Made by a program: the position numbers and the translations under genes. A stretch of 64,000 nucleotides of DNA, from assembly GCF_041260155.1 (NCBI RefSeq), contig NC_091932.1, positions 44,325,629-44,389,628 on the forward strand. The letters run 5' to 3'. The notes under the pieces were generated by a model. The model saw only the letters and a program-made list of their open reading frames with translations, was not told the origin of the DNA and searched no databases. This stretch comes from Ptychodera flava (taxonomy: Eukaryota > Hemichordata > Enteropneusta > Ptychoderidae). Below, in pieces: positions 22,797-34,886 of this stretch (position 1 is its first letter; the number at the start of each line of letters is the position of its first letter).

Positions 22797-25700
22797 GTAT
22801 TTTTTATTCTTATTTTAAAATGAAAGCCGAAAAAAGGACAATTTTAATCTCAGTTAGCCAAAGCAGTTCCTTTAATTAGTTTAAAACAAGTTTAATAATG
22901 CCAAATCTGACGATACCTTTGTACAGTATTGAATATATCCTATGATTCATTATGATTTGTACCACTGAAGATTCCTCAGGGATGTCTAACATTTCTCCTA
23001 TGTGCAAACAAATACATAGTCTACTGTTTAAAATTGTGAAACATGAGCTTCAAATTAAGTCCCAGCAAGCTTCTTGACTCTAATATAAAGCTTATACAAA
23101 CAAAATTAAAACATGAAACGCTTGTAAATCTAGCCAAACATAGGGGTGCCAGTGGTAACCCTTAACTTGTTGTAGCCATTGCATTACACCAACTAGCTCA
23201 GTGCATGCAAACTCCAGCAGGGTAATCAACAAAATCGTTAGTGTGAGCTGTGTCACAGATGAAGTGGTGAATTGCGTTAAAACAGGCAAGTGGCGCCTTA
23301 AAAGATGAGTAGTGGAAGAGGGCAAATGACAGTTACATGTGACGTCAGAATTAGACCAATAATAAATTCAGCAATAACCTCGTATTCATTTGTACCTTTA
23401 GGGGTCGGGTTTAACTCAGTGCTCCAATTTGTTATTCTCGACCTGATGTCACTCAATCGAACTGAAAAGTGTGCACATTGAATTTAACATAATATTCTTA
23501 AAGTTCAATCAAAAACAGTTCGATGGTAGTCAAAACCAAGACAATATACATGTACAATGCATGATCATCGTTTATCATCTTGTATAATATGATCCAAAAG
23601 GAAAAATAATTGCACTCTACATAATTTCCACTACCATTAATACTAGAGTTATCCTTACAAATCTGTATATGTGATACAGTAGGCAATTGACATACCCATT
23701 ATCACTAATCGATGATCAAACTGCTAGAATCATACACGAGGTTCCCCTTCCGACGAGTATCGTTGCAATTGGTGAGATTCCTTTGTAATCCAAGCAGTAA
23801 ACTAATCTGAAGTCTAGGTTCCTGTGTCGATTAGTTACCCTGAATGGTACTTGCACTTTCTTCAGGGGTTCCACCTTGCAGGACCGTCTCTGTGGTCTCC
23901 ATTCCAAGAGACTGTAGATAACAAGTAGGGGCATTAATCTGGCACGTTGGTGTTCGCTACACTTCACCAACAGTTCCTAGCTTCAAAACAAATATATGAA
24001 GTCAACCTGTAGATGGTAATTTAAACACCTTTTTGAATGCCAAGACAGTATCTGCAGCTGGAGAGGGAGGGTTCCCGGGACCAAAGCGCTCAACCCACCG
24101 CCGCCCGTCCCAAGTCGGGGGCAGCTGCAGTAGACTGAGAAGAGCTGATAACAGGATGTAGTGAAGCCTGGGCTTGATAAATGGAGGAACATCGCCCACA
24201 CTGTACACGTCATAATAAAAGTTGATGCAGATCAAGCCAGGCAACGGCCACCACCCGGCCATGGTTTCAATCCCAAGGGATGAAGTCACCCGCGAATATT
24301 GTTTTCAAATGCTTCCTTGAATTCTGCTCACATCAAACTTGGAAAACACAAAAGAACAACGCGAGAACAAACAGAAAGTTCACCTATGGCAGCCTCATCA
24401 TTAACGAATATGAATCGATGCTCCACAACTATTGCACTGCCAAACACGAGGCGAAAAAATCAAATTGAAGGTTCAGTATTTTTACAAAAACGCAAGTTCA
24501 CTTCTATACAAGATATGAATGATAACGGTCGTCAATTATGCTAAATGATTATCAGATACCCGTTCGAAGAGTACCAAATATGTCGCTATTGTTTATAAGA
24601 TCACGACAACAGCAATCGATCATCAAAATTGCATGTGAGTTTCTCAACAGAAATATCCTGTTTGAATAATCACCTTCACGTCTCACTCAGAGTTGATGCA
24701 AAAAAAAAAACAAACGACACAGACACAGGTTTTTGGATCAAATGAAAAAAGGGGGAAATGAACTTCATTGTCATACCATTGTTCTCCCTAATGGCTGTCC
24801 CATTGCCATTGGTTGCATGGAGTATGGGTGAAGCATAGCCATTATGGCATACCCCACCAAGCCTTCTGACACACAGTGGACTTAAGACATCCAGCACGCA
24901 GGACAAGGGCCCTAAGCCGCAATGGCAACCAAAAGCCATTGTGTTCAATTGCAAATGAAACTTAACGGCTGAAGTAGAAATACAAGCCCCCGGATTGGTT
25001 AGCGACTGCGTCTTGCCCATGCTACTTGAGGCATAAGGCGAGGGCATGACATGGCCTCTGTAATGGGGACATGGAGAGATATGAGGACATAGTAGTAATG
25101 TACTGTGAAAGTATAGGCTAGGTATTGTTCAATTGCGCAGCTGTAGGAATTATTAAAATCCCGTCTAGATAGAGCATGCCAGCACCGGGTTGCATAGGCA
25201 ATTGAAAGAGATAGCTGGTCGTTTTTATTGCTCCCAAGCTGCACATGGACCACAGTATTGAGAGGGCCATGATTTTTCCGAAAGAGACAATAAAAGATGT
25301 AATCTGCAGTGGCTGACGGAAAGTATTATCTGGTTGTGTGATTCTGTAAGTGTACACACACGCCAGTCGACCATGTATTGTGCAATCTAGTTTACAAGGA
25401 GGATGACAGCTTACGTCTTTCTCGCTATATCAACAAACATTTCAACCCAATACATTCCCCATAACATACCAGTAGCTAGATAGATTTGTCATCATTCCAA
25501 AACAAATGTAGAACGATTTCATTGGATTAAACCATTTATCTATTCAAGTGGAAAAGCAAAAGAATGGTTTAATCTTTTCATTTGCATAATGTAATTTCAT
25601 CGACTAATCGTAATTATTTACTACGTTTTCGTCTAAATTTTATGTTCTATTACAGATATCTCTTACGGCATTGCATGGCTTGAAGACCATCTCAAGGAAT

Positions 25701-28078
25701 TGTATGTAGAACACTTTAACAAGTTTAAACCACTACCATGGATTGACGCCTTTTCCCTTTACGTCAGTGATGTATACACAAGACTTGAAGTTGTAAAAGT
25801 TGACGAGAGAGGTAAAGAATTCAAAAGAAAAGGCTCGATAAAAATTCGACCTACGCGGTCAGAGGGTTGTGTAGTTTCTGTGAATGAAGTGTTTGGATTA
25901 TCTGGAAGTGGACGAAAAGCTAAAAGAATAAGGATTGAGGGACCACCGGCAATTGGCAAATCAATGTTTTGTCGGAAATTGGCGTACGACTGGGCCTGTG
26001 GAAAATTTGACCAATATAAATTGGCCATTTTATTGGAAGTGAGACATGTGCAAAAAATGTCCATAGTCGACAACATATTCGATCAGTTACTTCCAGACGA
26101 TGCAAATATTTCGAAAGAAGAGCTGACAAAGTTTCTCTCATACAACGAAGACTCTATTTTATTTATTTTTGATGGTTTAGATGAGATTGATAATAGTTTA
26201 AAAGCAGATAACAAATTAGATCTGAACAGAATCATTGAGAAGAAGATATTGTCAAAGTGTACAGTAGTTATTACTTCAAGACCTCATGAATGTAATAGTC
26301 AATTAAGTGGTTGTGATTTACATTTCAATATATATGGCTTTGCAGCAGAAGATCGTGAGAAATATATGTTGAAGTTCTTCCAACAGGATAAGAAAGCTGT
26401 CGAAAAACTAAAACAGTGTATAAGTAATTTATACATCGATGATCAAAATCAGGAAAGTTTTCTAAGAAACCCTTTAAATGTTTTATTTGTTTGTGTTCTT
26501 TGGGAGCATCAACCAGACGATGAGTCTTTTCCCACGAAGAGGACTGATCTGTATACAGAAATCCTTGAAAGTATCTTGCATAGGTATTGCTCTAAGAATG
26601 ATATAGATATCGGTCCTGACGATAGTATCGATCTCGTGAAAGGAGAAGTACCCAGTGATATAAGGACAGCAGTAGACACGTTGGCAGAAATTGCGTACAA
26701 CACTATGAGGGAAGGAAAAACTCTAATAAACGAGTCTGACATAAAACCTGAATGTCTTTTATCTTTTGGGTTGCTTGTTCGCAATTATGGTATTTCACGT
26801 TTAAAGCCAATAAAAGTTTGCTATTTCAGCCATAAAACATGGTTGGAATATTTTGCTGCACGATTCATTGCTACAAGTGATGATCCAATGAAATACATGG
26901 AGTACATGTTCATTGATATTGAGAGGTATTACACGGTTTTTACGTTCGTTGTCGGTATGTTGAAAGCAAACGCAGGTTCTCTTTTCGAATACTTTGGAAA
27001 GGTTATGAATAAATCCCTCGAAACAAGTGACATCGATGAGACCGTTGTTGATTTTTACTTCACTTTCTGGTTAACACTTCTCAATGAAAGCAATAACTGC
27101 GTTCAATATCTTCACTATATGGAGCCAGTCGTTAGTAGATTGTCCCATATCATGTTTACGGAAGTTGGGGAGATAGACAACGGCCATCCTTCATCTATGT
27201 ACCCTAAACCGTTTATGTGCAAGCGATACTCTCTATGTTTGCATAATTATTACGAGAATGCAACTTTCTTCTTTGAAACGGCCATAGAGATGCTTAAATA
27301 TCGACACCGAAAACAAGGTAAAAACGAGTCCGACATTTGTCTTTGGTTAACTGCTGATCAGATGGACGAACATTGGGCAGAACGTCTTGTCAGTGAACTT
27401 AAAGCCAATTCAGTGTCATTAAAGTGCCTTATTTTGGATGTAAAGGGCACGAATAATTGTGATAATATTCTGCAGCTATTGAAAACTGCTATTCGAGAAA
27501 CAAAGGTCATAAAACGATTTATGCTGATTGATGAAACAGATGTCGACGACGATGCTTCCATGATCGGGAAAATTGTGGAAAGTGCAGCAATAAATAAGCA
27601 TATTGACGAATTGTCGATGATTGTACAATCGCCCTGTGTAAAAAAGATTCCGATCAAATTGCTAGAAGTGAACAACTCAAAACGATTCCTAACTAATTTG
27701 GACAGCAGTACGGAAAGCGTAGAATTGGCTAATGCGCTTGTAAAATCTACAATGCACGTAAAATTACGTTGTTTTTTTATAGATTTCCAAGAGGACATTC
27801 AATCCAAACTCTACAATACGTTTTGTTATGCCGTTCGTCTACAAGAGTCAGGCTTGAAATCCCTGGCTATTTGCTCGCAATTGCTTGACTTTAGCATCAT
27901 TGATGCTGCTAGGGAAAGCATATCATTGGAGGATTTTCAGTTATCATTACACATTGACGATGTTCTTTCCATGTCTGAGCTGATCGTTACCAACAGACAC
28001 ATTAAGTCTCTTGTAATTTATGTATCGTCTTTAGAAGCAAGGTCTGTGGATTTTGTGGAAGGACATACAACGTCATAG
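22578..28078 (+). CDS. DED-NACHT NLR-like receptor, 5' incomplete
   Basis: Exons 22578-22796 and 25656-28078 join in phase 1 (ACACAG^GT, TACAG^AT). The first encodes most of a death effector domain. The second encodes a FISNA-like lead (HFNKFKPLPWIDAFSLYVSD), a NACHT ATPase with Walker A GPPAIGKS (25940-25963), Walker B ILFIFDGLDEID (26156-26191) and sensor ITSRP. Winged-helix/HD2-like segments follow, with the family's FSHKTWLEYFAARF motif near 26830. NACHT proteins of this kind are intracellular sensors that oligomerise on activation; a DED would recruit FADD/caspase-8-type partners. The C-terminal 330 residues are degenerate alpha/beta repeats, not clear LRRs. The frame stops at TAG 28076 although the same frame continues to 28474 (see separate entry). 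The start exon was not found. Confidence 0.85.
22797..25655. other. NLR gene intron, partly GC-richer decayed sequence
   Basis: The 2.9-kb intron between the DED and NACHT exons. From about 24.0 to 25.35 kb it is richer in GC, and both strands show short frames that shift repeatedly (for example a 95-codon minus-strand frame at 24002-24289). This looks like an old, broken insertion of unknown kind. No known domain could be assigned. Confidence 0.4.
25656..28078 (+). CDS. NLR gene NACHT exon
   Basis: Acceptor CTATTACAG opens at phase 1 with codons for ISYGIAWLEDHLKELY. The exon is continuous for 807 codons to TAG. In the Walker A box GPPAIGKS an Ala stands where many NACHT proteins have Gly, while the GKS that contacts phosphate is intact. 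The Walker B box has the extended acidic DGLDEID form. Confidence 0.9.
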
Positions 28079-28474
28079 TCCCCGATAGTACTTCTATCGG
28101 ACGAAGCGATATCTCAACGTCTTCAGTGCCTGTCTAATTCATTCAGATCAAATTTCACATTGGAACGTTTTGCATTTTGCATGGAATTTGAAAGTATGGA
28201 TACTACAAATTTGCATATGTCTGTTCTTACTGATTTACTATTACCTGTTCATTGCTTCATGTGTATGGGAATGACTGGTTTGGAAAGAATAATGTACCAA
28301 TTTGTGTCCCGGTCAATCTGTCATCATGAGAAAATACTGAATTATTTAGCGTCAGAGTTTAACCAAGAAGTGACATCATATGAGATCTATGAGAATTGTT
28401 TATCTTGGCCTGTTTCTGAATTCACGATGCACCAGATATCTGTAGAGAGACCCGTGACATGGGTATTCTCTTGA
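28079..28474 (+). other. In-frame continuation of the NLR frame beyond TAG
   Basis: Directly after TAG 28076 the same frame is open for 131 codons and ends in TGA at 28472. The text continues the style of the C-terminal repeats before the stop (SDEAISQRLQCLSNSFRSNF, then TLERFAFCMEF). This suggests the ancestral protein was longer and that TAG is a recent nonsense change, a polymorphism or a sequencing error. Programmed readthrough is less likely because the following bases TCC are not the CTAG type context. A shorter but functional protein is also possible. Confidence 0.65.
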
Positions 28475-28647
28475 AAAGAGTTCCGATCATACCCTTCAAT
28501 CTTTTGTCCGATCAAATTAAACAAAAGTGTAAAGGATGGTAAAAAATTCATCTCAGCCCATTCCATTATGACCATTTGACTTTTTAAAGTATATAATAAT
28601 AAGATCAAGCAATCAATCGATCTGTAACAAAAATCAAGTGAATAATT

Positions 28648-28653
28648 AATAAA
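28648..28653 (+). terminator. AATAAA poly(A) signal of the NLR gene
   Basis: AATAAA lies 174 bp beyond the second stop (28474) and 570 bp beyond TAG 28076, in AT-rich sequence. It fits a 3' UTR that begins after the longer frame. Confidence 0.5.
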
Positions 28654-30090
28654 GAAACAATATTTTGTGTTCAGAAATTTTATGTTTAGTTGAACTTAAT
28701 GCAATAGTAATTATTTTAGATAACCTAAATTTTACAATTTCCATTTCAACTGTCATTACCATGTTATTCACGCATATGGTCGCAATCTGTTTGTGCTGAT
28801 GCCCGTGTGATATACCTAATCAGAAATTTCACTCATCGTTTCATCCAATTATGATAATGATAACGATTCTCTCCTTTGTATTTGCCTTTTAGTCCTCACG
28901 TAATAGATTTATCCATTTCGATGATTTTATGTAAAAACAATCTAAATGGCATTATTCATATGCGAAGGTACTTCAGCCTACCTAATACATGTAATATCTA
29001 ATATTTGCATTAGTTTTTATGACAAGGAGTTCCTTCCAAAGCTGTCAGAACACAGAATAGACATTTATATTTTGATTGTCTACAATTTCCGTTTACGTAA
29101 CACAAGTGAAGAAATAGCTGTACTTTGTCCGGAGTTTTTTCTCCGACTTCAAGATATATGATTCACATTCCTCTACTTTTTGGTGTGCGTTTTCTTATAA
29201 CGTCTGTACTAACTTTATCCTTTTTATTGTTTTTCTTACTTAAAGCTAATACAATGTGGATAGTTAGGCTATGTCCTGTGCATCAAGGAGTGGATAACTG
29301 CTTACATCTGCGAATGTTTATTCTGAGTAAAATTGACATTTCACACACACCAGCTTACAAGTGTATATATTTGATGAAAGTTTGAAGAATCCTAATGATT
29401 TTATGATGACGTTTTGTCCTCTATACTCTTCGGCTGTGTCATCAAAACGTTTTATGCTAAAATAACAATATTGAGAGTAATGATTGTAACTTTCATTTTC
29501 AAATGGTTTTAGTTTCTAAGGTCGATTAATTTTTTATGGCTTTGTAATTGGATTGTTTAATATTTCTTTCCTTTTAGCGAGTGTACATGTTGGAATTAGC
29601 ATGACTGAAAGTAGAGTATGAGTTTGTCAATAATTTCTTATTTCAGAAGTACTACTGTAACAATTTTATGTTTAAAATCAAAATTAAGAAACCAATATCT
29701 AGGCCTTTGAGTTGATATCAATGTATTTGCGAAGACATCAAAACTGTACTTTCAATGTGTGAAAATGAATAAATGGTAAAAACAAATTATTCACTGTTTT
29801 CAAGATCGTTGTATTAGTGGAAAACGTGCGTGTTGAAAATGATAGTAGTAGAAATACCGTTTCTGGGTACTTTATCTAGAACTCCCCCAATTTCACACCT
29901 TTCTTAGTAAAAAACGAACGCGTCCGTTTCTACGACCACCAAAATTTCAAACCTTTCTGGACAAAAATATTATCGATAAAGCATTTTTCCATTACCCGTT
30001 GTCAACTACCACATCCCAGAAAACCACTAACTACAATTTGTTGTCATATCCAAAACTCACCCAATGGTTCCGCCACTTCAGTCTTCGTCC
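28654..30090. other. Intergenic, nothing recognised
   Basis: AT-rich, with short frames only. A pyrimidine-rich block begins near 29.88 kb and leads into the decayed region at 30.1 kb. Confidence 0.4.
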
Positions 30091-30099
30091 AGTTCACCA

Positions 30100-30770
30100 G
30101 TCTTATCTTATTCTCGCTCTTACTGGTTTTGTACGGCTCCATTCTCTACATACACCATCCCACCTTTCCACCCCATAAGGCCAATATCTTGTCATGCGCA
30201 TTGACTCCTGTATAACCTACTCTTTGCCTCCGGTTATCCAACAGAATATACCTGGGATATCCTCTGTGATGACGTAAGCTGTGTTCCACATTGGTAAATT
30301 CCGTACCTTCATCCGGACTGTCCACATGATCAGTCTTTCTCCATATTGAAATTGTTACAGTTCCTCCACCTCTTCCTACTTTGTTAGGGCATAGATATCC
30401 ACCTCATTAAATTCTACCTTACACTTCCTTGGTGAAAATTGAGTTTTTATCACACTCCCATCTGTGTGTTTATTATTAATTATTATCATTATTAATTCTT
30501 TATTTCGGACAATGAGCATGTCCAATTTGACCAGGTATGCATTCTTATCATTTTCGACTCTTATATTTCATCATGGGAAATATCACCTTCTCCTCATTAT
30601 CCCATACATAAATGACATTCTTGAGAGATTGTTCATCTTCCACGTAAAAGTATGTACGGTCACTGGTATGTGGCAGCGGAATATCCACCACTACATTCTG
30701 TGCTTTAATACATTAACTTGCCAGAATCGCCACCTGTGTGACGTAGAACAGGAGAGATAAAAAATCCAAA
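30100..30770 (-). pseudogene. Broken coding remnants of unknown family with a retroelement-like tail
   Basis: On the minus strand two separate stretches read as protein-like: one at about 30610-30740 (for example VEDEQSLKNVIYVWDNEEKV) and one at about 30120-30340 (for example HRGYPRYILLDNRRQRVGYT). Between them lies an AATAAAGAATT sequence followed by an AAT-rich run (about 30470-30510), as at the 3' end of non-LTR retroelements. I could not assign a family. The remnants are broken and old. Confidence 0.35.
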
Positions 30771-31149
30771 TTACCCCCATTCTATGTCATAAAGCGGAAC
30801 TTTTTTCCTGCGTACTACTACTACTGCCGTTGCTCGCCTCAGCTAGCTTGCGACAAATCATTCACCTGGATACTTGTATTCAAGCCTGTATTCTGTAAAC
30901 ACTCTTTAGTACAATGAAGCGATACTTGTTTGTGATTAGCTGTGTTATAATTGCCTGTAAATTTGACGCGCTCGATAAACATCAAGATGCTGAACGTAAG
31001 CGAAATAATGTGTCCTATTAACCCGCAGGCGGTAACTTTAACTTTTAGCGACGGACAACTGGGGGGATAGGGGAACATGAAGACAGAATGTTTGTCGTAT
31101 GTGCCTTTCTCAATATTTTGCCTGTCGGTGAGGCGTGTCAAATGTTCGC

Positions 31150-31830
31150 TGCTACGAAAAACTGAGCAGAAAACACGGCAAAATGACCCAGGTACGATCA
31201 GAACAACTTGATGAAGAAATTCTCGAGCTATTCATCCACAGGAGGAATTGACAGCCATGCACTGGAATAGATGACTTTTCTTAAATATAACAGAAATACG
31301 AGGCCTGTTTCCCCCAACATTCAGCCATCGCACTACGCCGAATTCTCAGAGATCGACAAGCAAGAGCTAGTCGCTTAACAGAGGAAGAAAAATACAGTGC
31401 AGTTCTCAAATTGCGCTGAACACCAGTTCAATTAGTGGATGCGCACTATGCGACCTGCAAAACACGGCTTATATTCATAAGTCCTCTAGATGTACTTGAC
31501 AGCTATTTCCGCAGTTTTTACTCCGGGGTCCGTCAAAAAGATGGTTCGGAGTAAGAACCAGACTAGCTGCTTGCTACCTACCAGTGCGGGATAGATCGCT
31601 TCCTTGGTGAGAATGTTTACAAAATCCCGATCAGCCTCTATCAAGATTTAGCAGATTCTCAGGCAACGTTAAGAGAAAAGCGTGCCCAAGTGAAGAGCCA
31701 GGGCAAAGGAAAAAAACAAATGCAGCAGAAGAATTGACGGAACGCGAGAAGGAGCTCCTTAAGGCGTGAACGGCACACACAACCGGTAATTTGGAAGCTG
31801 TGTACAGGGAATTCAGGGTGAACAGGTGAT
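31150..31830 (+). pseudogene. Broken coding remnants, possibly Crypton/DUF3504-like
   Basis: Several short + strand stretches look coding (for example ARASRLTEEEKYSAVLKLR and ELTEREKELLKA) but are interrupted many times. The ELTEREKELLKA segment weakly recalls the E-E-LW motif at the start of Crypton-derived recombinase domains. This is a guess; no catalytic residues can be shown. Confidence 0.2.
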
Positions 31831-32139
31831 ACCCAGCAACATTGTACTCTCCATTTCTCTGAAGTTGTTATTTGTCTCATATTGGTCCCGAAGGGTATTT
31901 GAGTAACATGTGTAAACAATGTTGTGATTTATTCTGTTTCTTGCTATTTTACCTGCTTGACAGGAATAGACCATATGTAACATTTGAACAAACTGCCAGA
32001 CCAAATTATTTGCAAAGTCTTAAGATTTTCAGTCAGGTCAACAGTGTTTTCAAGACAAGGAATAAATGACACTTGTTTCATCAACTGACATTTTATAGCA
32101 AATACTCTGAAAGCAGTGGTTCATGACGATATTATCTTA

Positions 32140-33694
32140 GGGAGCCGTCATTATTTAAGGCTTGGGGTTCGGGGGAATCGGAGGTGTCACTTAAAAAACT
32201 GAACGCTACAGGGGGTCGCTCATAACAAAACGTGGAGAGAAATAAGGGGGGTACTCAATTTTTGGTGCGAAAATTGAAACGCCTCTAAGATTGCACCATT
32301 ACACACATCAATTTATCAAAATTTTCGAAGCGAGAGCGGGGGGACACCCCGCCTCGTGCTTCCCCCTCGGGTGTTCTTACAGTTTTACTAGTAAAACAAC
32401 AAATTCAAGACACCCCTCAGATTGCACAAGACTGCACCATTGCACACATTAATTGCTAAAATTTTTCACAGGATCTAGGACAAACTGAACTATTGTGAAT
32501 TCATGATCCTTTATTATCACAGAAACATACATTTTAATTGACTCCAGTTTAAAAACCATTTTAACATTTAACCATAACGTATTCAGACTTTTTATAAAGG
32601 AGCCTTCAGTAATTACAGGGGGTGGGCCGGGGGAATTTCACGCACACCTATACCGTAAAATGTGACCCTCCCCATCCTGCTATCTAAATGTGACCCTCCC
32701 GCTTGTCCGACATTCTAAAACTTGAACCCCCCCCCAACCACTGCGGTATTCTCCCCAGAAATAACTCAAACAGTATCAGCTAATTTACATAACAATTGGT
32801 TCAATTGTTATGTTAGGGACAAATTACAGAGGGGAGGGCTGGTGTTGTTGGAGGGACAGTCGCAATTTATCACGCAAGAATTTTTGAAGAGATATGGTAT
32901 TTCATACATTTGAGGGAGGGTCACCATATTTTGTGCAACTATAAGAAGGCAAGATGTAGCTGATTTAGTGCTGTGTTTACGGTTATGTTCAAACAGTTTT
33001 ACCGAGTGCAAAATAAATTGAAACACCTCTCAGATTGCATCATTACACACATCAATTTCTCGAAATTTTTTATGCGAGAGTGGGGACACCCCGCCTCGTG
33101 CTATTCCCCTTAGGGTGTTCTAACGGATTTACTTAGTAAAGAAACAAATTAAAAATACCTCTCAGATTGCACAATACTGCACCATTACACACATCAATTT
33201 CTCAATATTTTCCATGCAAGATGGAGAACACCCCACGGCCCTCTGACACTTCCCCCGCAGCCTCTCGTGTGTTCTCCCCCCGTACTTTCAAATACAGCCC
33301 ATTCAGACATCCTAGTAAAAACCCTGTCATGATACCAATCCAAATTATACAATACTATATGGTTGGATACTGGTTATAGCGTGAACTTTATTATCTATAT
33401 TTTGTTGTGACTTTGAATTTCATTGGTTTGGTTTCAACTTTTTCATCTGTCATGAGATAACTGATGATAATCTAGCAGGATAGCCCTACAACAGGATTTG
33501 AAAGGTATTTACTATTGCTGTATTTTTGTAAATTTTACAAATTATTGTATTGATAGTTTACTTTTCTAAGTTGGGGGTTCAGTCAAAATTTCAGTGTTAG
33601 AGTGGTGTTTACTCAAATTCATCATGGGGGAGGAGTACTCGGAGTTTCCGATGAAATTTCTCCGCCCCCCAGGCCGTAAATAACGACGGCTCCC
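32140..33694. mobile_element. PIF/Harbinger-like non-autonomous element, copy 1, self-nested
   Basis: The ends GGGAGCCGTCATTATTTA (32140) and its inverted form (to 33694) are flanked by TTA on both sides (32137-32139, 33695-33697), a 3-bp TWA duplication as made by PIF/Harbinger transposases. There is no transposase. Compared with copy 2 at 55.7 kb it contains about 730 extra bp (32592-33325) that starts with a similar AAGGAGCCTTCAGTAATTAC end, so a relative seems to have inserted into it. Blocks at 32275-32460 and 33018-33250 are diverged duplicates of each other. Confidence 0.8.
32592..33325. mobile_element. Inner insertion in the Harbinger-like element
   Basis: Sequence matching copy 2 (56.15-56.30 kb) stops near 32590 and resumes near 33325. 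The intervening stretch begins with AAGGAGCCTTCAGTAATTAC, a variant of the family end. The right border is less clear. Polypyrimidine/G-rich tracts and repeated CTCAGATTGCA motifs fill it. Confidence 0.5.
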
Positions 33695-34089
33695 TTATCT
33701 GCACTCATTGCTGCCTAATATCTTTCAATAATGGTTTTCCGACAACTAGGTTTGTCAACAGATACATTAAATCGTCAGAGAGTAGAGTTATGACTCTATT
33801 ACTGACGACGATCGACAAGATTCGTTATTAATTTGACGACTGCCAATCGGTCACCATCCCCCACTGTAGTAATTTGCAGAGGGGGATGACAATCGATATT
33901 ACGAAATAATCATTCCGTAATGTCCACCAAAATGCTGCCTCTATGACCACTCTATTTGTCAACGGACAAATTATAAACTCAGAGTGCACGATGCGAGTTT
34001 AATGCCCGTAAACTGTGTTCCTTTACATATTTCAAGTTCTTGATTTGACAACTCGAAACTTGTTGTGATGACCACTAATGGTCGGTGTC

Positions 34090-34595
34090 ATCAACCAAAA
34101 ATATCGATTTTATGACAGTTATATTTGTAAGCGAATTCACCATAGACTCAGAGCGTACAAATTACCTAAAATTCGGTCATCACCCACTTGAGAAATATGC
34201 CGCCATCAATCCACGCGGGCCTGAATGGAGAACTTCATGTAATACCATCATTAGTAAAAAGACCGTTACAGTAAAATACGAATGAATAAGTAATTAGCAG
34301 CTGTCATAAACACAACAGTCGACGAATGTAATACCAAAATTTCAGTAAAATTTAGGCACCTTACACTCACAATTCTTTTCAATGTATACTAACCGCTCTA
34401 CGCGTTTCTTCGATTGTGACCGCTCCAAGTTGAGCGTTCTAAACTACACCGTAAAACTGTGCCTACTTTCGGACTGCTTCTGTGAAACCGTAGACTAAGA
34501 TATGAACAACAGAAATTTATATATTGGGGTAATCACGTGACATCGGACTCTACTCTAAATATTACCAAACTGCTAAGACACACGTAATATAAAAT
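34090..34595 (+). repeat. Dispersed repeat, copy 1 of a diverged direct pair
   Basis: Shares ordered blocks with 36030-36595: ACTTGAGAAATATG, ATCCACGCGGG, ACTAAGATATGAACA, ATCACGTGAC and AAACTGC. Divergence is high (roughly a third of positions by eye). The two copies lie in the same orientation about 1.4 kb apart. No genes lie between. Confidence 0.6.
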
Positions 34596-34609
34596 ATAAT
34601 TATAGGTTG

Positions 34610-34886
34610 AGGGGCTCATTTTAAAGCTTTTAGTGTAAGAACAATTGTCACCGTCTTAGTTTTTCGAAAATCGAAAATTTTATTTTCTCCATAGAGTTAA
34701 CACAGGGACGGCGGTCATTCTTAATTAATTTCAAATACCGGTACATTGTAAATCTTGGGTAATTTGTTTCTACAGTAAAAAGCCCGATTTTTACTCTTGA
34801 TTTTGAAAGAAAACGGTCAAAAGATTCCTTGAGGAAAGTTTGCGCAAAAGATATAGTCTTTGACTTTCGAGGCGCATTCTATCACA
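34610..34886 (-). mobile_element. AAGGTAG-family element, partial copy
   Basis: Reads, inverted, like 5016-5290: the same order of blocks (CTCCATAGAGTTA, GACGGCGGTCATT, TTGATTTTGAAAG) ending in GGCGCATTCTATC. The opposite end is not visible. Broken and diverged. Confidence 0.55.

Noticed and set aside
24002-24289. A 95-codon minus-strand frame with a hydrophobic centre
   Set aside because: It lies in the NLR intron in a region where frames shift on both strands. I could not tie it to a known family and no start or partner exons are evident.
28076-28078. TAG as a programmed readthrough or recoded codon
   Set aside because: The following bases TCC are not a known readthrough context and no downstream structure was evident. 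A nonsense change is simpler.
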